Below are positions 35,982 through 47,915 of a stretch of DNA of 64,000 nucleotides, in pieces. Under the pieces are notes generated by a model. It was not told the DNA's origin, ran no database searches, and saw only the letters and a list, made by a program, of their open reading frames with translations. Made by a program: the position numbers and the translations under genes. This stretch comes from Allacma fusca (Eukaryota > Arthropoda > Collembola > Symphypleona > Sminthuridae): the NCBI GenBank assembly GCA_947179485.1, contig OX359245.1, positions 25,469,067 through 25,533,066 on the forward strand, in the 5' to 3' direction. How positions within the stretch are numbered: position 1 is the stretch's first letter; every line of letters begins with the position of its first letter.

Positions 35982-38900
35982 TTCCACAAATAAAATTATA
36001 CCTTAATCTTTCATGAGGTAATTAAATGTATTAAACGCGACAATCTGTACCCGAAATTCCGCCCAAAAGTTCTGTCTAATCAAATCCAATGTATACATTC
36101 CGTCTTTGCTGCCAAAGCTCTTACAAATGTATCTGGGTAGTATTAACTATTCATAAGGGAAAAAACGTAACTTCTCCTCAATTGGGTGTCTATTTTTCCC
36201 CAACAAATTACGACACTATTTTCTGGTGGTCATATAACAGTTGACAGTCGTCCCGAATATGTCTATGTCGATCCCAACGCTTACAATAAGTGTTTACCTA
36301 TGTAATATACTGTACGGAAATACAATCTAGAAGTCTGAAGGCGATTATCGGTAAATTTATTGTAAATGTGTTACTAATTATTAATGGCAATTATTGTAAT
36401 AATTATTTAAGACATTAATTAATTATATAAACCTACTTTCAATACAGGACTTGAATGTAACCGAAAGCTTCCAAGTTTACAAACTATTGCTACTAATCGT
36501 ACAACTATTATCGTTAGTTACTTAAATATTCAGGGTGATTACTATCAATCAAAACTTGAAGTAGTTTAGTATTCAACACTATATCATCTGTAGATAATCA
36601 TAATAATCATTACTGTTGTTTCTACAGGTTCTTTGAAATCTATTTCTGTTTCTGCTGTTGTAACCAAGCATAATTTGATAATGTATTTCCGACTTTGACC
36701 AGTGTAAGTAATTATCATCATGTACAAGCATATTAGCAAATAAGTTAATTAGCACATTTTGTTCGATTTTGATTATTGAATTTTAGCACAATAATTATAT
36801 AATTTTCTGTTTTCTGTAATGACTGTCAAAAATAAGAATAGCCCAAGTAAATCTAATTGTGACGGTGTAAACCCTAATTATACGCTGAAGAAATGTAAAC
36901 TTTCGTGTTTTTAGTTGTAAGTGCATGATGTACGGTGTACGCAAGTATCTATCAGTCCATGAATATATAAAAGGAAACCCCGAACCGAAGAGTGCATAAA
37001 CTTTGAAAGGTGGTGGGACATGAAGTGGTCCTCCAGGTCCTGACCTCAATATATGGAAACTGCCTCATGAAGATGAGGATGGTACAGTGACGGTGACTAC
37101 AGCACGGAAATTTCAAGCATGCTAAAAAGGAATTCAATAAATTTTTAAATCTTCCACTCCTTATGCCCTATCCTGGCGAGTCTGGGCTAAACGACCCGAG
37201 CCGAGAGAGAAGAGGAAAAGCAGGATGGTCATCATGAATTATTCCGGACTCTCCGTCTCTCTGTCATGGTGGTATGGCGGCGGAAGTGTATCCTATACCC
37301 CAAACACTTACCTGAGAAAACCGATTAGGGCTCTTATGGAATTTAAATGCAATACATTAACTGCAATATAGCCTCTGACGAAAGCCCTGACGCAACTCTT
37401 TCGTACACTCAACGACTAACAATTTTATTCCACAGTCACATACTCTGCATACTTTAAACAACTAATTTGTTTTACGAACAGCTAAATTAATTAGTTTCCA
37501 GAGGAACAAGCCAGTGAACTGTGTCCCAAAGCACATATATACACCAGTAGAGAATGAAAACCAGTCCGTGTCTTCCATCTTCCATCTCTCTCAATATTAG
37601 TCATAAAAAACTCATAAAGTTTCTTTAATTCTCCAGAACGGCACAAGTGTTCCGGTCCTCAATTTTATATGCTTAAGATTAATTTCATTAATATAAATTG
37701 CGCATTTTTAACTCGTACCGTATACTACCGCCCCACACATGTATGTTAATATATCCTCTTGTACCCCATAGCTCAGAAAATGCCATTTGTTAAGGCCATT
37801 AAACCGTTGTTCCATTCCTCTCACAGCCTTATCCCGTGAAAATAGGCTTCCTGTGAATTAAAAGCGAAAAAATTCGCATTAAAATTCCTGCTTTTATTGT
37901 CTTCATATCTTCCAAATTATACCTAATACTAGTACTGCTATAAATTTCCTTGTGCACAGCTCCTTAAATGGTCTTAAGTAATGACAATGACTCATACAAC
38001 CCCTCTAAAATGTCTGTCATTAAAATCTGCAAATATCGATCAAAAACCGACGCAAGACCATAGTCATAATTAAACTAAGAAATCTAGCATTATCATATTG
38101 AACTGCAATTTACTGACTATTGCTTCATCATACAAGAATAGATAAGAAAAAATCAATAAGGCTTTAGGATCTCATCGTCAACGGTAAAAAAAATTATAAG
38201 CCCTCTACCAAATCCTTGAACTTAAGATTCCTGACCCAGATTTTTCCAGATTTAATTATTACAATAATGTTTTTCAAATCCTCCTTCCCTAAACAGATGC
38301 TCCTCCAGGGTTTATCTTTCATTCTTCATTCAAAAATTAATTCCACATTAAAAAAATTCTAATTAAAAGATTTCCTCTGCAAAATATTGATATATATTCA
38401 GCTAACAAGCAGAAATTAAACCGTGAAGCAGAAACGAACATAAATGAAAAACTCTTTTAAACCCCAAGGAAGAATATTGTAAAAATTTGAAAGCAGAGAA
38501 ATTGCGAAATTTCCCTTTTACTTCCCAAAAATCCGCAGATGTTCAAAACGAAAATGCAACATTTTAGTGAATGAACATCCGCATTTTTGTCTTTCAAAAT
38601 TATTTCCTCTTGTGTTTTCAATAAAACTTTAAATTTTATTTTCCTCCATTTCACAGATCAATATCACGTAATTACATATGTACATATGGAGCTTCACCTA
38701 AATTAATGTTTTGTGTCAGTTTCAGACGCTCAAAATGTCAAATAAAGGCATATACACGTCACCCGTATTTAAATATTAAAAGGATCCTCCGCTGAAATCC
38801 TCAGTCCAGTAATCTGTCCTATTTTTAATGTAATTATTTGAGTCCAAATTGTATTGACTTTACTGCATAATTACTTTACATGCATAGTTAATTGAGGATT

Positions 38901-40560
38901 CATTTCTGATAAAAATAAATGAAATCCATTATGCGGTATTTTTCTCAATTACGAAGATCCTAATTAATTGTAAAAGTAAAAATAAATTAGAAAGTATCCT
39001 CTTCATCGGCCAAATGAATTTGGCAATTTAATGAGCTTGCAGTGATTTTGCTAAAGGGAAGAATTACATGTCTCTTGCTCTGAAATGTCATACACAACAG
39101 AGAATCAATATTTGTGGTATGGTAAATTAGGCTGTTCCTCCCCTCATTGGAGTGCATATTATATATAGTCCAGAGTGTGTCCTTACTATTTTGTGTACAC
39201 AACCATTTATGACTACAGTGAGCTCCTGTTAAAAAGCTTGTTTAACCATTTGGACGTGCATATATCTATAGAAACAGTATTAATTTTTTCATTGCTCCAT
39301 CCCCCTCCTTTCCGCAATTGTTTCTAATTTTCCATGTGAACTCGCTCCAGTGCACATAATGTTTAATGCTTTTCCCCTCTGGTTTTTGCGACTACCTCCG
39401 TCCACAGACTAGTACTTGAGGCAATAAGCTCCAAGTGCCTGTGTATTGTGTAGGTAAGTAGGTATTGGTATGCAATGTAAGCATTTAGACTCCTCCGTAG
39501 ATTTCTCCGGGGTTCAATCTGCCTCTCACACTCTATCTCCGCAAAACTCCCGATGGGAAGAGGAAAAATCCGCGGGTATGCTACAAGCCTCCCGTATGTA
39601 CAGACGTCCCAATGAAGTTATAGTGAACATATACTGTATATCTAGCGGGAAGGTTCCATCCATTGCAGAGTATATATACAAAAGTACTTGTGCCTTGTAC
39701 AAACATAATAAGCTACTTCCAGCATTTCCCTGCTACACAAAACCAGTACTCGTCAAACTATACACACACAAAACTTGTATCGAAGGATGAAAGACCCGCA
39801 GACTCGAGGCATTCACAGTTTCAATGAGGTAAGCAGGACTCTCTGTGTGTCTCCTCATAAATAAATGACAAGAAAAGGTGAAGGAATGAAAATATAAAAT
39901 AGCAATTAAGTCGTCAAAAGGTATCGTGGAATTATGAAAGTAGATTTACTACTTCTCCGAGTGCTCGACCGATTTACGAGGAATAAAATAAAAAAAACAT
40001 GTACATACATAGACCGATAGGGTTTGTTTAAAGTCATTTGTACTGATATACATAAGTGGGTTTCAATACTCCACTACGACGACGACGACGACTACTACTA
40101 CTACTACTACCACTGGTACATTACACCATGTTTCAAGTGTTCATTGTAGTGAGTTAATGTGGGAACCTCAACATGGGAACTTCAAAACAGAACTTTATCA
40201 TACTACAGTACGGCGGGTGATACTGGAGCTCCTAGACCGGCAGTAAATATACATATGGGGACCTTAACATAAGGATTTTAATAGAAGGAGCTTCAACATA
40301 GGGACTTTCACCAGAAGAATGTGTATATTCATGAAATTGCATACAAGTAGGCATTCCTATGTAACAATGTGTATAGGCTATGGGAGGGAACTGTATCTAC
40401 TTATATACTGCATGTTCCGAACAGATCCTCTTTGCTTTTTGGAGCTCCTAGAGCTTGGGAAAAGTACATGTATAGCTATGTATATGTCGACATGTACATA
40501 GTTACTGTACTCTGGAATCTTTCCATAATATTAATATTTATGTTCCGTCCTCTCTCTCTC
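35982..40560. other. Gene-poor stretch
   Basis: About 4.6 kb after SFT2. Frames present (for example 39470-39790, 106 codons) have no recognisable domain and biased low-complexity composition. A trinucleotide run acgacgacg then actactact lies at about 40076-40112, and a CT run at 40549-40570 just before the second hAT element. Confidence 0.5.
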
Positions 40561-40581
40561 TCTCTCTCTTCTTGCTGCATT

Positions 40582-42492
40582 TAGTGCTGTAATATTGTAC
40601 TCGTTTAGTTTTGTACTTTTGTATTGTTTTTGTCTTTGGTACAAAACTAAACAAACAATATCCATTTTCGAGATACAAAACTAAAACAAAAACAAAACAG
40701 GAATTGAAAAAAACAATACAATCCAAATTGTATTGTTTCAAGGTTCTAGAGACGCTAGAAATTTACTAAAGTGATTGTTGTAATAGATTTCTAGAGCACA
40801 TAGGAATCGATTTGTGTAATTGGAATCGTGAAAAAACACGTCAAACCACAAAAACTGGGCCTTGACTAATTATGGTAGATTCGCCTACTATCGCCCATAT
40901 AAAATATACACTTACATTGAGTATGTCATCCTAGTGTCATGTGACCATTAATGTGCCAATAAAGTCAATCATGGGTGATTTACTACTAGTTACTCACCAA
41001 GTTTCATTATAGGTCAAGCGCCCCTTAAAACCGTAATCTGTCATGAGACTATTGGTGACCCAATAAGGTCAATTTGACCTTACTGTGTCACTAATAGTCA
41101 CATGACCTCAGATTAACCTTACTGTGTCACTAATAGTCACATGACCTCAGATTGACCTTACTGTGTCACTAATAGTCACATGACCTCAGATTGACCTTAC
41201 TGTGTCACTAATAGTCACATGACCTCAGATTGACCTTACTGTGTCACTAATAGTCACATGACCTCAGATTGACCTTACTGTGTCACTAATAGTCACATGA
41301 CCTCAGATTAACCTTACTGTGTCACTAATAGTCACATGACCTCAGATTGACCTTACTGTGTCACTAATAGTCACATGACCTCAGATTGACCTTACTGTGT
41401 CACTAATAGTCACATGACCTCAGATTGACCTTACTGTGTCACTAATAGTCACATGACCTCAGATTGACCTTACTGTGTCACTAATAGTCACATGACCTCA
41501 GATTGACCTTACTGTGTCACTAATAGTCACATGACCTCAGATTGACCTTACTGTGTCACTAATAGTCGCATGACTTTGACTGTCACCATATTTATTATTA
41601 AAGGTTGTAACGGCTGAGGCCACTATATCAACCAATAAAACCCTATTATTATTATTATTATTATTATATTGATTATTAGACGCCACCGATAAGATGTACT
41701 AGTTGTAGGTTAAATTTAATGTGGATTAGTAAGACGTCATGAAAAAGGTCATGAATTAAATCAACACTGGCTAATGACAATTCAATGGCATCAGATATGA
41801 TACCAATGAATCGGTACTGATCAATAAAATTGTCTAACCGTATGGTTTAAATGTTGACCTGGATAAATCTAGTCTGTGTCTAACAAAGACAAAAGACCTA
41901 GTCTAACAAACGAACTATGCGATTTGTAAATGTAGTCCACGCATAGGGGACATTTCTACATCGATGAAATAGGTGGTAAAAGCCAACGGCTGAGCCAATT
42001 GAAAATATAGATATCAGAGCCCACGCGTCTACTCTATCCATTCTAATTTTAAGCAATGGTAGTGAATATTGTTTATGAAATTATGTTCTTCTGGAAATTA
42101 CAATGTGGTTATTACAGGGATTATTCACAAATAGGTTGGTGCCACAGAATTGCACCCTTCAAAATTCGACCGTCAACAGATTCAATGCATTTTATATGGG
42201 AGATTCGTCAATGACTGGTTTTTTGATCTTTTACGTAATTTTTAAACAACTAAATTGCACAAATCAATTCCTACGTGCTCTTGAACTCAGATACAACTAT
42301 CACTTTAGCAAATTTCTAGCGTCTTCTAAAACCTTAGAACAATACAATACAGATTGTACAAAAACAAAAACAATCTGATAGAAGTACAAAACAAAAACAA
42401 AACTCGGAGTACAAAACAATATCTTGGTTGTACTACTTTTGTACTTTTCGCCAAAGTACAATACAATACTAAAAGGACAAATTACAGCACTA
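40582..42492. mobile_element. Second non-autonomous hAT-type element with internal satellite
   Basis: It begins TAGTGCTGTAAT and ends ATTACAGCACTA, its exact reverse complement. It is flanked by perfect 8-bp target duplications gctgcatt (40574-40581 and 42493-42500). Subterminal segments are rich in gtacaaaac and caatacaat in opposite orientations at the two ends, a usual place for transposase binding. No transposase frame is seen inside. The centre carries the 39-bp satellite at 41066-41577 and an (ATT)n run near 41643. The element is about 1.0 kb upstream of the DM9 gene. Confidence 0.92.
41066..41577. repeat. 39-bp satellite, about 13 copies, inside the hAT element
   Basis: The unit begins tgaccttactgtgtcactaa and ends tagtcacatgacctcagat. 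Copies are almost identical, so the array expanded or was homogenised recently. A few copies have ttaacct in place of ttgacct. Each junction tgacctcagattgacct contains two TGACCT hexamers five bases apart. Confidence 0.97.
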
Positions 42493-42500
42493 GCTGCATT

Positions 42501-43511
42501 GACTCAACGCATTTCCAGTGAAGATCTGCTAGTATGCCGCTACTGCTGGAAAAGAGCTACCCTGGTCAATTCTCAAGTTGGAAATTGTAGAGAGCAAGTA
42601 GTTGAAGCACTCGCAGTTTCGGAAGCGAGCTTGAGGTTGTATTGCGAGTGCAGTATCGTATCTTACCTCGTCTCTCAAAAGTGTGTAGCTAGACTAGGTT
42701 TTAGTAGCCTCTCTCTCTCTCGTACCTTTTTTCCTCATTCATCTCCGTGTCTTACAAATTATAGACAGGTTATCGAGAGAGAGAGAGAGAGAGAGAGAGA
42801 CACCCGGGGAAAAATTCGTTGAATATTGTAGAGGAGAGTAAAATAGAGAGAGAGAGAGAGAGAGAGAGTGAGAGAGAAGAGGAAGCATCCCGGAATTTAC
42901 TGTTACTATTTTGGTTCTGTCATAATCTGACTGAATTCAGCCGCACAGTTAGAATCTGCAGTGCAGGTACATTAGTACAAACTGTGACCCCCGTAAGTCT
43001 TTGTCTTAGCTCTTTTTTATTTCCTATTTATTCTATTAGCTCTCTTCCCCATCCCCCCTTCCTTCCTTCCTTCAAACACATCTCACTAGCACCATTTCGC
43101 CTCTCATTTAACCTGGCACTGGGGCAAAACAATTTATGTTACATTCCCCCCCCCCCCGCTTACTCCTTCCATGCCAGGCTCCTGCAAGTCAGGAGGTTCG
43201 GAGTGCCGGACTATTATTATGAGGGGAGCCTGGACGGACGATTGACTCCTTTTTGTCTTGGTTACCTCTCCTCATTTACTGTCTTCCCACCCTTATTTAT
43301 TTCATTTGCATCCTTCCTTTTACCATAACCAAGAGCCGTAGAGTCTGCCCGGAATTGAAGACAGTGTGTTGGGTTGTGCAGAACCGGTTTTCCAATTTTT
43401 AGTCCCGCGGAGGCAAAGCACCGCCGAGTTTTCTGTTGAACTGAGCTGTGGGTGCGGTGGTGGTGGGGAGAGGAAGATCTGGAATAGTTCTGTTATTGTC
43501 AGACCGCTGGG
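42501..43511. other. Upstream region of the DM9 gene
   Basis: Contains two (GA)n runs (about 42775-42800 and 42846-42868), a run of 12 C (43146-43157) and a richer-in-G+C stretch from 43330 on that may hold the promoter and 5' untranslated region. Frames here are made by the simple repeats and are not genes. Confidence 0.5.
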
Positions 43512-46500
43512 ATGGCTGACTTCTTGGGCTGTTCAAGGGACACTCGGCCCGTGGTGAGTTGGAACCCTTGCACTAGTGGCTATTACCCAGTGAATGGCGT
43601 GTCCGTCGGCCTGGACTGTAATGACACAGTGTACGTGGCACGGGCATGGTACAAAGGGGCACTAGTGCCGGGAAAACTACATGTGGGACTGCGGTATGCT
43701 ACCATACCTTGGGGGGATAAGGAAGTGCCGTGTAAGTCCTACGAGGTAATTTGCCGGTGATTCATTTACTATCCTTAGGTTACCTCTAATTTATGACAAC
43801 CTCTCTATTGTTACGATAGCGGGTGACAACTGTCAGTACAGAGTCATTTACATATGTCAACTCGTAGCCAAATGTAGGCTTTAAAAATCCCTTATTTCAG
43901 ATTGTTTTTACAATTTCATAATCTTTTATAGTGTCCTCCGAATTTACGTAGGAAACCTTTAAACCCTGTCCTGGCTACAGGCAATAATATTTTCCAGAGC
44001 TTTTTTTGAAAAAATATTTGCTGGATTAGAATAATTACCACAAATCATATTTTGCAATGTCATCTGGCTACAAAACAATCGCTTTCCAACATATTCGGGA
44101 TAAGGGGAATTAATTTGCAGTTTCAAGCTTTAATTCTCGCAAAATTAGTAGCACTTTCCAAGAGTCTTTCTTTAAAAGAGAGGAATTTGAGGGGTGCTCT
44201 TACACAGAGGGCGCACTTTACGCTTTAATGCTTCACAAATACATCCGCAGTATGCACCAATGCTGGGCAGTTATTCTATATTATATTCCTTGTGTCTATA
44301 GTTTGTTGTAAGGCTGGCTGTAAAATTAAGAAATCACGTAATAGGAAAACAAACCTTGTTAACTGCTTTATAATTCATATAGTTTGCCATATTATCCCAG
44401 ACCGTATTACGGGAATCATTTGGCTTCAGTTTACTTTTTGTTAGGGAGCAAAGTCACATGATGCAACATTCATGTGAATTATACAATGCAGGAACATCGT
44501 GGCAAATCTGGGTCAGTCATAGCGAAGCTGCCTTGCATAATAGTTATGAATAGAGGGAGTACAAACACTGCACAACAACATGTAGATACACTTTCCATTA
44601 CATTTTCAATTCCGTATTTTTTTTTGTTAGCTCCTCATAGTTCTACTTTATGGCTGGAAATTGGAAGGAACCAAATTTTTGAGAAATTGTATATCTTTGG
44701 TTAAATTGGTTCTCAAAGAAAGATACAACAAAAATGAAGGAGTCAGGGTGGAGGGAGATTGGGAGATAAACAAAGGTTTGCCCTGGTTGGATGCTGCATG
44801 TTTTATGGATATTGATGCAGCAACTTTCTTTTTGAACTTCCATGGAAAATTTGTCCAAGCCAAGAATTCCATTTCATTTTAGCTTCAACTATTCTCTATT
44901 TTTTGTGTGTGCCAACACTTTGTGACTTTCATGATTTTTGGACTCAACTCAAAACTTATGATTCCTCAGTCAACATGGATTTTCTACCTGGAAAAGATTC
45001 TCTCCAATCCAGAAACAACAATTTCATGGGTTTGTATATGTAAGGTTGATGGGAAAGTGTGTGTACAAGGAACTTGCGGGGAATTTCATTTGGGAGGAGG
45101 AACTTTAAAGAATATTTTACAGCATCCTCGGCATAGTAATGCCCACAACTTTTCGACATGGGGTTACTGCAGGGACGACTTTGGTTCCTCTTGTAACAGT
45201 AAAAGTTTCCCAAGTTATTGATTGATGATGGTATCGGGGTGTATTAAAAAAGGAGTGTATTAAAAAAAAGGAGTGGATTTTTATTGCTAATAGGAATTTC
45301 ATAAGCTGATTTACATACGGGAGATTGACCTTGGGTAAAGATTTTATGTCTGGGTATTTTAATGGGATGTGTGGAGGCAAGGGGAATACATGGGAGGTGA
45401 CTAAGTGGTTGTGGGGAGTGATAAAATTTGTGCTTGGTAATAAAAAAAAAAGTGACCAACTGAACATTTCCTTGGGGCAGGTTTTACTCGCACCACAAGG
45501 TGTTCTCAAATGGGTCAAGTCTGAAAAGGGTGAGAGGGTGGAGGGTGCGGTGATCGGTGGCTTCATGCCTGATGGTGAAGAGCTTTTCATTGGACGGGTG
45601 CAAATCTGTGGTGCCTTTGCTTCTGGTGCAATTCAGCCCAGTCGAAAATGTCTCTTGATTCCGAGTCAGGGCACCGTCCGTAAAACTTGTACTCATTGTC
45701 ATCCTTATGAAATTCTAGTGAGTCAGTTCTCTCTCCCTTTCTTTGAATTCTTTCCACTCTTTGATAAATCACCTTTCACGTATTTATAATCATTGGAACC
45801 ATTTTGACACCTCTCTCTCTCTCTCTCTTTTTACAACTCTATTTTCGCACATATTTTTCCCTTGAAGCAAAAAATTATAATATGTGATGTATGAACATGT
45901 TCTTAAATATGGGATGAATTATCAAGCAATGTATTTAGTGTTTTTTTCCATTATATAATTTGTTTTTATTTCCCATTATTTTTAAATTCACATGTTTTTT
46001 TGTTTTTAATGGTGACATGTTCTAATGCACCTGCATTTTTTCACAGCACTATTCTAGAGTAATGTATTAATTAATTATTCACGGTACTCACCTTTTTCTT
46101 GTGTTATTTATTTTACCGTCACCTCACAGTATTGTCAACACGTGAGTAATTACACCACCAGTTCACCCCACAATGCACCTTTTGTTTTTGCAATAAATGC
46201 ATTGGAGTTTGGAAACAGTGATGGGCAATGCTTTTGTGTAGTAGTGGAATCACCGGAGAATTTTTTGAGATTTGGATGTATGTGTATGTATGTGCGGGTG
46301 CTGGCTTTTTAGCTCGAGAGATCTGGTACCGCAGTAACCTTTATGAGTAGAAAGCAGCAATAGTATTACAGCTGGGAAGTGTGCGTTTGCATAAGATGCT
46401 CATTCCTTTTTGCCGTAGACTATTTCCTCACATGCTCCACCATTTCTCATATGGTTGAATATATTTATGTAATTGTTTATATATATATATATATACATAT

Positions 46501-47915
46501 AACCTACTTTTGCCTGCATGGAATTAAATTTGACGTCTACCGCACAATGGAAGTTCTTATTCGAGCACACTACTCTAAATTAGTTTGTTTGACTTGAATT
46601 TATTAGACACAATTACAGTAGTTGTTTTTCTCTCCAAATTTTATACTCAATTCCTTTCAATTCAATTTGTGGTCCATCAATAATTGTCATTGTGATTAAT
46701 TTTTTTGAGATGTAAAATCAATGGAATTTGTCATCTTTTTAGATTTACGTCAACGACAAAATGGTTTGCAAACCCGCAATTTAAATGCCAAGAGTAAAGG
46801 TAACGGCTTTTTTAAATCGAACGATGCGAAATTTGCAAAAATTTTACATATAACTCGTATCTATCTATATATACTTTGGATGTCCAGCTGTAGAGTATTA
46901 CCTCATTGCATATATTTCCATAGTTGAACTTGTGTATGTATTGTGTACATATCACTTACATATTGACTCGCTTCCTTGCATATGTCTGTAAATTGTGCCT
47001 GTAATTTACAACAAACGGAGTATTATTAATGAAAATACTATGTATGCCTGATGTCTGTGCCGAAAACCTGCCGAGAAACGACCTAAAAATTATGGGAATA
47101 TTTCTCCAAAGTAAATTAGCTTTTACTATTTTCCTTGGCTCCTCTTCTTTCAAATATTTAATGAGCGTGAGTATAGATATAGAGTGTGGCACAACACGAG
47201 ACAGTTGCCCATCACTGTTTCCATCCACCCATATAACCTCGTCTCGGGGGTACAAATCACTCTCTTCTGTATGACTTCAAACTCTTTTAATTTTAGTTAC
47301 TACGTTTTTTTTTTAATTTAAAAAAAATTATTATTGTATCTCTTATCTTGAATCTATTCCAAGACTTTCCAAAAATGATGACCTTTCCTGAAAATTGCCT
47401 GCTCTTCTTGACTCTACGGAGGGAGGGGAACTCCCTTTGAATTTCTATTCTTAAAACCACCTAAAACTGTTCATGGCTGTATATTCACAATTTTAAAGAG
47501 ATATCAAAAGAAACGCATGTAAGATCCATCACAATTTTTTGCATGGAGTATTTCTGAAACTTTTTTGTTTTGCACTTTGACATTACAAAAAAAGAAAAAA
47601 AAATTAAGAATTTTAATCCTTTTGATTGTGAGATTTGTTTTAGGATTTTTTCTATAATAATTACGTACATTATTACAAAGCTACTTTTGTATAATAGACA
47701 CCTTCATAGATTCATAGATAGAGTTGATTGTGAAAGTAATTTTCTTTGTTTCTACTTTCTCTCCCCTTTCACTGCTGCCGTTCCAGGTCGTGGATGAAAA
47801 ATATTGTTCGCACGTAAGTTTCCAGACGTACTCGCCAAATGACAAGACCACATGTTGGCCTCAGGCTGTCCTGGGCTGTAAAATGAGTAACAGCGTTCCA
47901 TTCTTTCCGAATTAA
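43512..47915 (+). CDS. DM9-repeat protein (lectin-like)
   Basis: Three exons give 199 residues: 43512-43745, 45481-45717, 47787-47915. All junctions are phase 0. Exon 1 holds one DM9-type repeat (VVSW near 14, then DTVYVARAWYKGALVPGKLH, then KSYE). Exon 2 joins directly as YE-VLLAPQGVLKWV and holds the next (AVIGGFMPDGEELFIGRVQ, SRKCLLIPSQG, HPYEIL). The motif YVxRA..xGxLxPGK is the family hallmark. Known DM9 proteins of insects and oysters bind mannose-type glycans and respond to microbes or parasites. There is no signal peptide, as is usual for the family, so the protein is probably cytosolic or leaves by another route. Exon 3 adds a Cys-containing tail (VVDEKYCSH, CWPQAVLGCK); its donor-like gtaagt leaves some doubt about the true end. 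Introns are 1.7 and 2.1 kb, the longest here apart from Ask1's hAT-bearing intron. Confidence 0.83.

Noticed and set aside
39470..39790. 106-codon frame
   Set aside because: Composition looks random and no flanking exons or motifs support it.
42424..43328. Frames rich in Arg/Glu repeats
   Set aside because: They are translations of (GA)n and (CT)n microsatellites.
45117..45590. 157-codon minus-strand frame
   Set aside because: It is the antisense shadow of the DM9 exon 2 region, which has clear family motifs on the plus strand.
43512..47915. Natterin-type toxin
   Set aside because: Only DM9-type repeats are present; no aerolysin-like pore-forming domain is seen.
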